Source: JAFGOM01 sp964428385 | GTDB taxonomy: Archaea > Halobacteriota > Methanomicrobia > Methanomicrobiales > Methanospirillaceae | Direction: 5' to 3' | NCBI GenBank assembly: GCA_964428385.1 | Contig: CAYRYR010000018.1 | Location: forward strand, 1-34,674 | DNA length: 34,674 nucleotides | Shown: in pieces, positions 8,143-15,179 of the stretch | How positions within the stretch are numbered: position 1 is the first letter of the stretch | Layout: each line of letters opens with the position of its first letter | Translations under genes and position numbers: made by a program | Notes under the pieces: model-generated | The model's database searches: none | Seen by the model: only the letters and a program-made list of their open reading frames with translations | Told to the model about the DNA's origin: nothing

Positions 8143-9891
8143 TTACCTGGCAGATGCTTTGATAAATGAACGTGTCGGGTGAACAGATTCATAAGAAACT
8201 CCATAGAACCTGCGATAGAATCTATCCGCCTCCTCATCCATATCCCAGGTACACCTTTCAGGATGGAAGGCCTTTGCAAGAAGCATCAGGCCAAGAATCC
8301 ATCTGGGACTGCCAAAATCCCATGATGCCGGCATTTCTACAATCTGTTCACTGGTTATGGCAGGTGCTGTCAGAGCGTTTTTTTTGCAATATGAAAGACA
8401 TGCCTCTTTTGGAAGCGAAAAAAGTCCTGATATGCAAATCCAGTCCGGATTGAGAGAGAGGAATTCCTCCCGCGAGATAGTAATTCCAGGCTTTCCTGTC
8501 CGTGTAATTAATCGGTTTACCGGTTCTCCTCCAGCTGTTTCTACAAGGTGATTTTCAAATCGTCCACCGTTTATAGCAAATAATGGATATCCCATTGAGT
8601 AAAAGACACGGGGACTGGGAGCGCCAGCAACTGCTGTTGTAACCCGCAAAGACATACTCTCTAATGTTGCAATGAGCTCATCTCCTGCCTCTTTTTGGTT
8701 GATTATATCTGCAACTTCCTGAATAATGCCATAGTATGAAGAGATCCTCTGGATTCTGTCATGGATTTTATTCATTCCGTTCCCTGCCAGAAATGACCGC
8801 CAGAGCTGTGTTGCGCATACGGAATCATTTACACCAAGACAGGAGACAATTCCCTCTATAAATTCAAGAGCACGGGTTGGTCGATACCCACCAATCATTC
8901 CTTCCTCTTCATATCTGTTCGGTTGAACAGATCCGGCAATTGGCAACTGGTACCCACATATGCACGTTGCGTTCTCCCGGAATGTGAGAGGTCGGCACCC
9001 CATTGGTCCATATAGTTCACGTTCGCTAATAATCCCTCCACAAACCGGACAGATTGAATTCAAACAGGTACTCCCGGGAGAATTGAAAAGATACACATGG
9101 GGAGTAAACGAGCGAATTCGATCACAAAGGTTTTCAGAATCCGGAATGGCAGGTTCACAATCTTCCCTGAGATCACCAAACGCCATACACCGCATTATTT
9201 GAATCGGTATGGTATCTGATAGTGAGATGATTTCCTTTGCCTGGGCAACCAGGTCTTCTTCCTGACCCATCACATGCATCAGTGCAGCTTCAACATGCAC
9301 CCCTGCCGCAACCAATCGGGAGATATTCTTCATAACTACGGATGTATCCCCGATTCCGCATGATTTGAGAACGTTTGGATCTTTCCCTTTGAGTCCGACA
9401 TTTACCATATCAAGTACCGGAAGGAGAAGATCCAGGGTATAATCAGAAAAATATCCATTTGTTGAGCACCCGACAAACATCCCCTTATCCTTTGCCAGAT
9501 GTGCTACCCGAAGAAATGAAGGTAGAGAGACTGTCGGTTCATTTAAGCAGAATACGATTCCCTGACAGTGTTCCTGTTCTGCTTCATGTATCAATGAAAG
9601 GGGATCCCAGGGTATAAGACCGGTTCCCATGATATCAGGATTTCGAACAATAACTTCAGAGACACAACCAGGACAGGTAAGATTGCATCCTACCGTACTT
9701 ATCTGAAGTGCTTTTGACCGGGGCCAGGCATGAACAAATGGAATCGTCTCAACAGATACCGGTGTCGCGATAAGCCATTTATCAGGAAATCGCTCAGTAA
9801 CGATATTATTGGTCGCTGTATACATTGCACATCTGCCAGTACCCCCCTCTTGTATGTCACATTCATGGTGACAATAAACACATACTGTCAC
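8143..9891 (-). CDS. Radical SAM protein fused to a solute-binding-protein-like C-terminal domain
   Basis: This 582-residue protein has three parts. Residues 1-25 hold a cysteine cluster (C4, C7, C11, C21). Residues about 50-270 form a radical SAM domain of the PflA/AmmeMemoRadiSam-like kind, with the [4Fe-4S] motif CNLTCPGC (C69, C73, C76) and a STNG segment. Cysteines C281/C284 and C310/C312 look like a small metal-ribbon. The remainder, about 428-567, aligns with residues 199-345 of the secreted binding protein encoded two genes upstream: both share a K/RVxY start, an NPDxxxxS motif and a PxRxxxDxxxxxxxFYxxFYG end. There is no signal peptide, so this SBP-like part is cytoplasmic. Start is GTG 9891, overlapping the methyltransferase stop (GTGA), so translation is coupled. 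The reaction is unknown. Confidence 0.85.
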   Translation of the reverse strand: MTVCVYCHHECDIQEGGTGRCAMYTATNNIVTERFPDKWLIATPVSVETIPFVHAWPRSKALQISTVGCNLTCPGCVSEVIVRNPDIMGTGLIPWDPLSLIHEAEQEHCQGIVFCLNEPTVSLPSFLRVAHLAKDKGMFVGCSTNGYFSDYTLDLLLPVLDMVNVGLKGKDPNVLKSCGIGDTSVVMKNISRLVAAGVHVEAALMHVMGQEEDLVAQAKEIISLSDTIPIQIMRCMAFGDLREDCEPAIPDSENLCDRIRSFTPHVYLFNSPGSTCLNSICPVCGGIISERELYGPMGCRPLTFRENATCICGYQLPIAGSVQPNRYEEEGMIGGYRPTRALEFIEGIVSCLGVNDSVCATQLWRSFLAGNGMNKIHDRIQRISSYYGIIQEVADIINQKEAGDELIATLESMSLRVTTAVAGAPSPRVFYSMGYPLFAINGGRFENHLVETAGGEPVNRLITRTGKPGITISREEFLSLNPDWICISGLFSLPKEACLSYCKKNALTAPAITSEQIVEMPASWDFGSPRWILGLMLLAKAFHPERCTWDMDEEADRFYRRFYGVSYESVHPTRSFIKASAR

Positions 9892-10538
9892 TGACGCACC
9901 ATCTGTAACCAGAATCCGGATTCATCATTGATAATCGTATAATGAGGTACTCCGGCAGTATTCAGCGCTGCAGTAACAATTTCAGGAGATCGGGAAGATA
10001 TTCTTTTTTGCATCCCTGATTCAAAATCTGAATCGCGTTTTTTCATTGCAGATACAATCTGCTGCTTTAAGGATGTGGTACCAAATCCGCCACCAATGTA
10101 GGACTTCCCTCCGGGTTTTAAAACCCGGTATACTTCAGAGATGCCCCCGGCAAGATCTTCCCAGAAAAACCATGACCCCCGGCTCACCACCAGATCAACC
10201 GTTTTATCCTCGAAGGGAAGGGAGCTGACATCTCCCTGTATAGGAATCACCCGGCCTGAAAGATCGTTTTTTATAATGCGTTTTTCCATAATCGAAATTA
10301 CATCCGGTGAAATGTCAAGGGCATATACCGTCAGGTCAGACAGGGTAGCGAGAGCGGTTGCAAGATGACCCGGACCACTCCCCACATCGAGTGCAACCCC
10401 TGATTTAATGCCGGTGGCAAGGAGAATCTGGTTCGCAATAACCGGATATATCGGGGCAAAGATAGTATCAGCAATCTCGGCAAATCCTTTTACTTTATCA
10501 TTATCATCCTTCATCCGGTTATCATTGGGTATTGTCAT
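9888..10538 (-). CDS. Class I SAM-dependent methyltransferase
   Basis: This 216-residue cytoplasmic enzyme has the Rossmann-type methyltransferase core. Motif I is DVGSGPG at 51-57, the acidic end of beta-2 is in YALDIS, motif II/III is GDVSSLPF, and a post-motif segment YRVLKPGG precedes beta-6. It most resembles the UbiE/Methyltransf_11 superfamily. The acceptor (small molecule, cofactor or chelator) cannot be told. The ATG is 5 nt after the stop of the binding-protein gene. Its TGA overlaps the GTG of the radical SAM gene, so all three form a tight operon. In this setting I infer it modifies the same compound that the radical SAM protein handles. Confidence 0.88.
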   Translation of the reverse strand: MTIPNDNRMKDDNDKVKGFAEIADTIFAPIYPVIANQILLATGIKSGVALDVGSGPGHLATALATLSDLTVYALDISPDVISIMEKRIIKNDLSGRVIPIQGDVSSLPFEDKTVDLVVSRGSWFFWEDLAGGISEVYRVLKPGGKSYIGGGFGTTSLKQQIVSAMKKRDSDFESGMQKRISSRSPEIVTAALNTAGVPHYTIINDESGFWLQMVRQ

Positions 10539-10543
10539 GGATA

Positions 10544-11629
10544 TCAGTCTGCCCCATACACCGGGTTTTTGGCAATTAATCCCAGAAGTTCTTCTGAGGA
10601 GAGATCTATACCATAAAACGATGAATAGAACTGGCTAATCTTTTCTTTTAATGAATCAGCAGAGTATCGGTCCGGGTAGAGGGTATGAAGCATCCAGTAC
10701 AGACCCGGTATCTGGTTTGTTCCGGGAGGTCTGTCAAACCAGGAGAAGGGAGCAAGGGGCACACCATAAACCCGGCCGGTTTTCACGGCAGAAATATCAT
10801 TCCATAGCGGATCATCCAGTACTGATGTCGCAAATGATGCGTCACTTGCAATAATTACATCCGGATTCCAGCTAATAATCTGCTCTAATGAGACTGGTGT
10901 CATCCCGATACCAGGTGTGATTTTCGTTGCAGCAACATTGTTCCCACCACAGAGATCAATGAGCATCGAGTGTTGAGATCCACTTGGATCGGTAGCCAGT
11001 CCTTCCGGTCCCTCGGCATAATAGACTTTTACCTTTTGTTCTTCAGGGATTTCTAGAACCGTTTCCTGAACCGTTCTCAATGCCTCTTCATAGTATGCAA
11101 TAAGATCATCAGCCCTTTCTTTTCTGCCAAGAATAGTTCCAATGAATGATATCGGTTTTTTAAAGGCAGAGACATTTGCAGTGTCTTCTACAGTTACAAG
11201 CGGAATTGGATAAAAATGGGCTTGTCTGTCTGTTACTGCAACAATATCGGTTGGTTCTCCTGTTATGGTCCGACCTTCAAGAATGAGATCAGGGGAGAGA
11301 TCCATAAATGTCTCATAATTGCCATCACTTTTTCCAAACCATCCGCCAACAATGGGAAGGAAATGATATTGCTCTGGAATGAATTTCCCACCTGCCGGAA
11401 CAGGGTCAAAATTCCATCCCTGCAGGAGTTCGGGAGCAACCAGGTATATGGTCATCGTTGTTGGCGGAGCTGTGCTGAGAACATTACTAATTTCTACAGG
11501 AATACTAACCTCTCTTCCAAGTGAATCAGTAATGAGATGGTCTGCAGGGGTAACTTCTGCAAGTGCGATCTGAGACAAAGAGATTGCACACAATAACAGG
11601 AGATACATACAGATATATGTTTTTTTCAT
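10544..11629 (-). CDS. Secreted solute-binding protein, iron-siderophore/cobalamin type (PF01497-like), orphan
   Basis: This 361-residue protein begins with a signal peptide (MKKTYICMYLLLLCAISLSQIALA), so it is exported. It follows the class III binding-protein pattern of BtuF/FepB/FhuD: D.LGREVSIP near 35-44, DLSPDLILEG at 110-119, NPDVIIASD in the second lobe, and a long helical end. No FecCD/BtuCD permease or BtuD-type ATPase exists in the window. It may use a transporter elsewhere or serve as a sensor or carrier. It heads the operon with the methyltransferase and the radical SAM fusion, whose C-terminal part is its clear homologue. The upstream inverted repeat suggests regulated expression. 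The ligand class (siderophore, corrinoid, heme or other chelate) is not resolved. Confidence 0.88.
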   Translation of the reverse strand: MKKTYICMYLLLLCAISLSQIALAEVTPADHLITDSLGREVSIPVEISNVLSTAPPTTMTIYLVAPELLQGWNFDPVPAGGKFIPEQYHFLPIVGGWFGKSDGNYETFMDLSPDLILEGRTITGEPTDIVAVTDRQAHFYPIPLVTVEDTANVSAFKKPISFIGTILGRKERADDLIAYYEEALRTVQETVLEIPEEQKVKVYYAEGPEGLATDPSGSQHSMLIDLCGGNNVAATKITPGIGMTPVSLEQIISWNPDVIIASDASFATSVLDDPLWNDISAVKTGRVYGVPLAPFSWFDRPPGTNQIPGLYWMLHTLYPDRYSADSLKEKISQFYSSFYGIDLSSEELLGLIAKNPVYGAD

Positions 11630-11640
11630 GACTATGTCCT

Positions 11641-11672
11641 GATTGAATAGTAATCAATTTAGTTATTCAATC
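11641..11672. promoter_or_regulatory. Inverted repeat, candidate operator of the SBP/radical SAM operon
   Basis: Perfect 9-bp arms GATTGAATA (11641-11649) and TATTCAATC (11664-11672) are separated by 14 nt. The element starts 12 bp upstream of the binding-protein ATG. On the minus strand an AT-rich TATA-like stretch (about 11687-11699) would place transcription initiation near or inside the repeat, the right place for a repressor. Widely spaced inverted repeats are typical of metal regulators such as NikR, but I cannot match it to a particular one. I did not see a second exact copy of these 9-bp arms in the promoter regions I checked. Confidence 0.35.
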
Positions 11673-12142
11673 ACATAATATCAACTTAATAAAATAAAAA
11701 CCCAATACATATGTAAATTTTAACTATTTTTAATAAATACAGTAGATGGTGAGAAATGTATGTTACATTACAGATAAAACCGGAATGAACCATACATACC
11801 AGTATATCTGCTTTTTATGCAAAAATTAAAGCCTCTAAAGTATGGCAGGTACAAGGGACCTGGTGCATCGTATGTACTCTTTTACCTTATCTTTCCGGTT
11901 CCTGGCAATCTGGTCTTCTGCCATGAATCAATCCTTTTACCTTTTGACTGAAGATAACAGGTAATCCATCAGGGTGGGTTTTTATGTATTGTAAGTTTGT
12001 ATCTCCTTTTTGGCAGGAGTCCAGGGACACTGACTGCCGGGCTGAAGAGATGTCTTTTGTTGCCGGTTTTAAATACAAATGGGTACCCTGGTATCAGCAG
12101 GTACATTTCTTATTTATCTGTTGTAATTAAAAGATTTAATTA
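11673..12142. other. Non-coding divergent intergenic region
   Basis: This holds the promoter side of the minus-strand SBP operon and, at the other end, TATA-like sequences for the plus-strand methyltransferase: TTTTAAATAC at 12067-12076 and TTATTTAT at 12110-12117. The latter lies about 29 nt before the ATG and would give an almost leaderless transcript. Between them, 11760-12060 shows no convincing gene or repeat. Confidence 0.4.
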
Positions 12143-12988
12143 ATGATTAATGTTAATGAAATTGACTGGAATGAAGCCTGGAAAAAACCAAAATCTTCAT
12201 GTACCAGAAATAAAGGAATTCTTACATGCACAGACCGGTGGTCAGACCCGGACCGGTGTAAAAAATTCAGCCAGTCGATACGGGGGAACAACTGGGCTGC
12301 CTCCCGGGCCCGGATTTCTGCAATGGAGATAGACCCTGATGTTCGAATCCTTGACATCGGTGCCGGTCCGGGTACTCTTGCGGTGCCGCTGGCAGGCATG
12401 GTCAGACATGTTACGGCAGTTGAACCATCGGAATGCATGCGGGACTGTCTCAATGAGACGATAAATGAGCTTGGGATACAAAATATCTCTGTCGTGCCAA
12501 AACACTGGGAAGATGTTAATCTCACTGAGGATCTTACTCCACCCTATGACGTGGTGGTTGCTTCCTACTCCCTTGGATTTCCCGATCTCAGGGAAGGATT
12601 ACACAAGATGGAACAGGCTTCCTGTTCGTATGTGTACATTTTCTGGTTTGCTGATATGGTCTCACCCTGGCAGAAGAACTATGGGGATATCTGGGAGAAA
12701 CTCTATGGAGTGCCCTTTGAGAACGGTAAAAAGCCTAATATTATCTTCAATCTGCTCCACCAGATGGGAATCTATGCTAATGTCGAGGTAACGAAAGATG
12801 AGCATGTCCAGCGGTTTTTAAGCATCACAGAGGCGGTACAGGATCAGGGGGCCGGCCTGAATCTGAAAACTCAGGAACAGTATGATATCCTCAGGGATTA
12901 TCTTGTAACGAGACTAGAGAGAGAAGGGGACGAATATGTGATGCGGAGCATATTCCCACAGGCTAAAATCTGGTGGAAAAAAGACTGA
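12143..12988 (+). CDS. Class I SAM-dependent methyltransferase; 3' part duplicated elsewhere in the window
   Basis: This 281-residue soluble protein carries methyltransferase motif I DIGAGPG at 71-77, an acidic beta-2 end (TAVEPSE) and the PYDVVVASYSLGF motif. The substrate is not recognisable. The start is ATG 12143, with no clear ribosome-binding sequence but a TATA-like element about 29 nt upstream. From about residue 171 to the stop, the DNA is nearly identical to 22459-22790, where the rest of the gene is missing. That makes this copy the only complete one. It faces, at its 3' end, the small zinc-ribbon ORF on the opposite strand. In the second location the same convergent neighbour is a full FmdE-family gene, implying the ancestral pair was methyltransferase plus FmdE. 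Confidence 0.85.
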   Translation: MINVNEIDWNEAWKKPKSSCTRNKGILTCTDRWSDPDRCKKFSQSIRGNNWAASRARISAMEIDPDVRILDIGAGPGTLAVPLAGMVRHVTAVEPSECMRDCLNETINELGIQNISVVPKHWEDVNLTEDLTPPYDVVVASYSLGFPDLREGLHKMEQASCSYVYIFWFADMVSPWQKNYGDIWEKLYGVPFENGKKPNIIFNLLHQMGIYANVEVTKDEHVQRFLSITEAVQDQGAGLNLKTQEQYDILRDYLVTRLEREGDEYVMRSIFPQAKIWWKKD

Positions 12989-13118
12989 ATCGGTGGCAAT
13001 CAGGCAGGAAGGACCGTGTAATACGAACCCTCTTTACAGTTCTTACAGACTGCCTCTCCATCAACAATAACCTCTCTGCCGTCCATAATCTGTTCACCGC
13101 ACCAGGTACAGGTTTTTG
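12653..13118. repeat. Segmental duplication, copy 1 (methyltransferase 3' end plus FmdE tail)
   Basis: Nearly identical to 22459-22918 in the same orientation, with scattered substitutions and a net 4-bp length difference just before the methyltransferase stop. It spans the last roughly 110 codons of the complete methyltransferase and the tail of the convergent FmdE-like reading frame. Within the FmdE-tail part I count four mismatches in roughly 115 bases. Similarity ends abruptly at about 13118. Confidence 0.9.
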
Positions 13119-13143
13119 ATCCAGAATTAGGTATGGGAGTCAT
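13000..13143 (-). CDS. Stand-alone zinc-ribbon microprotein (detached FmdE C-terminal domain), 47 residues
   Basis: An open frame from ATG 13143 to TGA 13000 encodes 47 residues. The first 9-10 (MTPIPNSGSK) are unrelated to FmdE. The rest is the C-terminal ribbon of the FmdE-family protein at 22802, with both cysteine pairs intact (C12, C15, C33, C36) and only three replacements. The frame ends at the same stop as the parent. It is convergent with the methyltransferase gene and separated from its stop by 11 nt. No good ribosome-binding site is seen before the ATG, so it may equally be a recently truncated pseudogene whose frame survives by youth. If expressed it would be a tiny metal-binding protein. 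Confidence 0.4.
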   Translation of the reverse strand: MTPIPNSGSKTCTWCGEQIMDGREVIVDGEAVCKNCKEGSYYTVLPA

Positions 13144-13587
13144 GTGTTCATAAAGAAAGGAGAATTATGTCACAGCCTGTATTCTTCCTTTTTAGAAGAG
13201 TGAGACAGATTAATGAGTCTGTTCCGGTTTATCTGGCAATTCAATAGCAGGTGTTCCCCTTAAAAAGGGGAAAGACACTCCTTTCCACCAGCATACTGGG
13301 TATCAGTACTATTTCACTCACGTCCAATCACTCTGACAGATAATCAAAATGATTACAGATCCCGTATTTCATAACGAATCCTCTGATTTCACATTTAGAT
13401 GAACATTGTACATAAAAATCTGATGTCGATGGGGTAGCATAGCATACTAACAGGAGAATGCTGCTCAATACAATTCAAATTGTATTTTGAAAAAAACTAA
13501 TGGCGTTTCATTATAAAAAGGAGTAATTGTTGTAATTGCCGGTACTGATAAAATGTTACACTAATCCAGGGTTTGAGATACATTAAA
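13144..13587. other. Intergenic region with a 20-bp palindrome
   Basis: No coding frame can be supported in this 444-nt stretch. A near-perfect palindrome lies at 13467-13486, with arms AATACAATT and AATTGTATT around CA. It sits 102 nt beyond the stop of the minus-strand binding-protein gene, so it could be part of transcript termination or a protein-binding site. The FmdE gene body that should adjoin 13118 is absent here. Confidence 0.4.
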
Positions 13588-14751
13588 TTAAAGGATTGAT
13601 TGAGTGAGAAGGGTAAACGTACCATCATGATAGATATACCGGTCAGTTGTCGGACTTACTGTATTATTCTCATCAAATGTTTTCGGTCCGGTAACCCCGT
13701 AATACATAATTTTGTCCAACCCTTTCATCAGGGATGCTGCAGTAACATTTCCAGTCTGTCTTTCATGCAGGAGTGCTTCATATAATATCATCACAGAGTC
13801 ATACCCGTACCCGGCAACACTTCCCTCAGGACTCTTATCGTACTTCTCCTGATAATCAGCCACGAACTGATCGGTATTCTTTCCAGGAACAAGGGTAGTA
13901 TAAGTATTTATTGTAAAAAGTGAGAATTTTCCAGCGATATTAGGAGTGTTCTCAGCCTTAAGGATTTCTAAGAGGGTGGACTCGGTCAGTATTACCTGGC
14001 CATCAAAGCCGGCGTCATTTAGAGCTTTGAGGATAGGGATTGCATCAGGATCAGGTCCGATAAATACCACCGTATCAGATACATTGTCCAGGATCATACT
14101 GATTGTCTGCTGATATCCGGGATCATCATGAATGATGGGAACTTCTGCTGAAATAAGTACTGAAGAAGAATTTTCCAGCGTGGATGTAATGGTATCACGC
14201 ATAGAATTCCCATAGGAATCGTCAATATACACTAACGCTGCACGGTCTGCTGTGTATGCCAACCAGTATGCTACTACTTCTCCAAGATAAAAAACAGGGG
14301 AATGTACCTGGTAAAATCCGGGTGATATCCCATACAAATCATTTCCATTCGCCCGGGGAGAAATAAGCACCGTGGTTATATTGGGATCAGGTTTTGTCTG
14401 TTTTGCCATCGGAATTGTGAGATCAGTAGTGACTGATCCGATTACCACGGGAATACCCTGCTCTTTCATATCGGCAAACAAAGATGATGCTGTATCAGGA
14501 TCACTCATATCATCTGCTCGTACAAGCTCAATGGTATATCCGTCTGCTCCTCCCTGTGTATTTATCCGATCCACTGCACACTCAATACCCTGCATGACCT
14601 CTGTTCCAAGGGTTTCAAACTCCCCACTCATTGGAAGAATGACACCACAGGTAAATGACTTATTCACATCAGCATACACTGGAGATGCGATTAAAATCAG
14701 GATTATCAAACCGTAAATAATATTAGTTGAGGACAAAAACCTTCTTTTCAT
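13588..14751 (-). CDS. Secreted branched-chain-amino-acid-type (LivJ-like) solute-binding protein, orphan
   Basis: This 387-residue protein has a signal peptide (hydrophobic segment about 11-25, cleavage near PVYA-D). It is a type I periplasmic-binding-protein fold of the Peripla_BP_6/LivJ family: GVILPMSGEFETLG, an AVDRINTQGG helix, GPDPDAIPILKAL in the second lobe, and the AGYGYDSVMILYEAL segment. It should sit outside the membrane and bind a small ligand (amino acid, urea or similar). No LivHMGF transporter genes are nearby. It stands back to back with the SBP-legumain gene, whose first domain is of the same family, so the two may share a regulatory region and a related ligand. Confidence 0.88.
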   Translation of the reverse strand: MKRRFLSSTNIIYGLIILILIASPVYADVNKSFTCGVILPMSGEFETLGTEVMQGIECAVDRINTQGGADGYTIELVRADDMSDPDTASSLFADMKEQGIPVVIGSVTTDLTIPMAKQTKPDPNITTVLISPRANGNDLYGISPGFYQVHSPVFYLGEVVAYWLAYTADRAALVYIDDSYGNSMRDTITSTLENSSSVLISAEVPIIHDDPGYQQTISMILDNVSDTVVFIGPDPDAIPILKALNDAGFDGQVILTESTLLEILKAENTPNIAGKFSLFTINTYTTLVPGKNTDQFVADYQEKYDKSPEGSVAGYGYDSVMILYEALLHERQTGNVTAASLMKGLDKIMYYGVTGPKTFDENNTVSPTTDRYIYHDGTFTLLTQSIL

Positions 14752-15179
14752 CTATTGTACACCATATCTTTCTGTAGTTATTCCATCTGTTTGTCAAGGG
14801 TCATATTATTATGCAAAAAAGTGGAAAAACCGGTTTTATCATCGGAGAATATCTTGTGAAATTATCACAGAAAAAAAATAGATATAGGTATCGGTAATGG
14901 CACGCTTTTTTGATTAAGTACTCTAATACCGGGTAACGAGACTGGCTAAAATGCCTAAAAATAATCCTTCTTTCAATCCAATAATTAGAAGACATTATAC
15001 TGTGAAAAACCGATACTGTATATGATAATGCGATTATCTGATATGACCGGATGATTGCAAAAATATGAAATCTGTGAAAAATCCGCGATCATATCACCGG
15101 TTCCAAATCACATCAGGTTCAGATGTACCATTGTGGATCCGCTGATGGAATCAGACCCTGATGAGATGACACATTGCCT
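14752..15179. other. Divergent intergenic region between two SBP-family genes
   Basis: This 428-nt region has no supported gene. It must contain the promoters of both flanking divergent genes. On the plus side an AAAAATATGAAA stretch at about 15058-15069 is a weak TATA candidate, some 110 nt before the ATG. No strong inverted repeat was found. AT-rich tracts near 14810-14880 may serve the minus-strand gene. Confidence 0.35.

Noticed and set aside
13467..13486. 20-bp palindrome as a certain operator
   Set aside because: It is AT-rich, lies downstream of the nearest gene rather than in a promoter, and has no second copy that I noticed.
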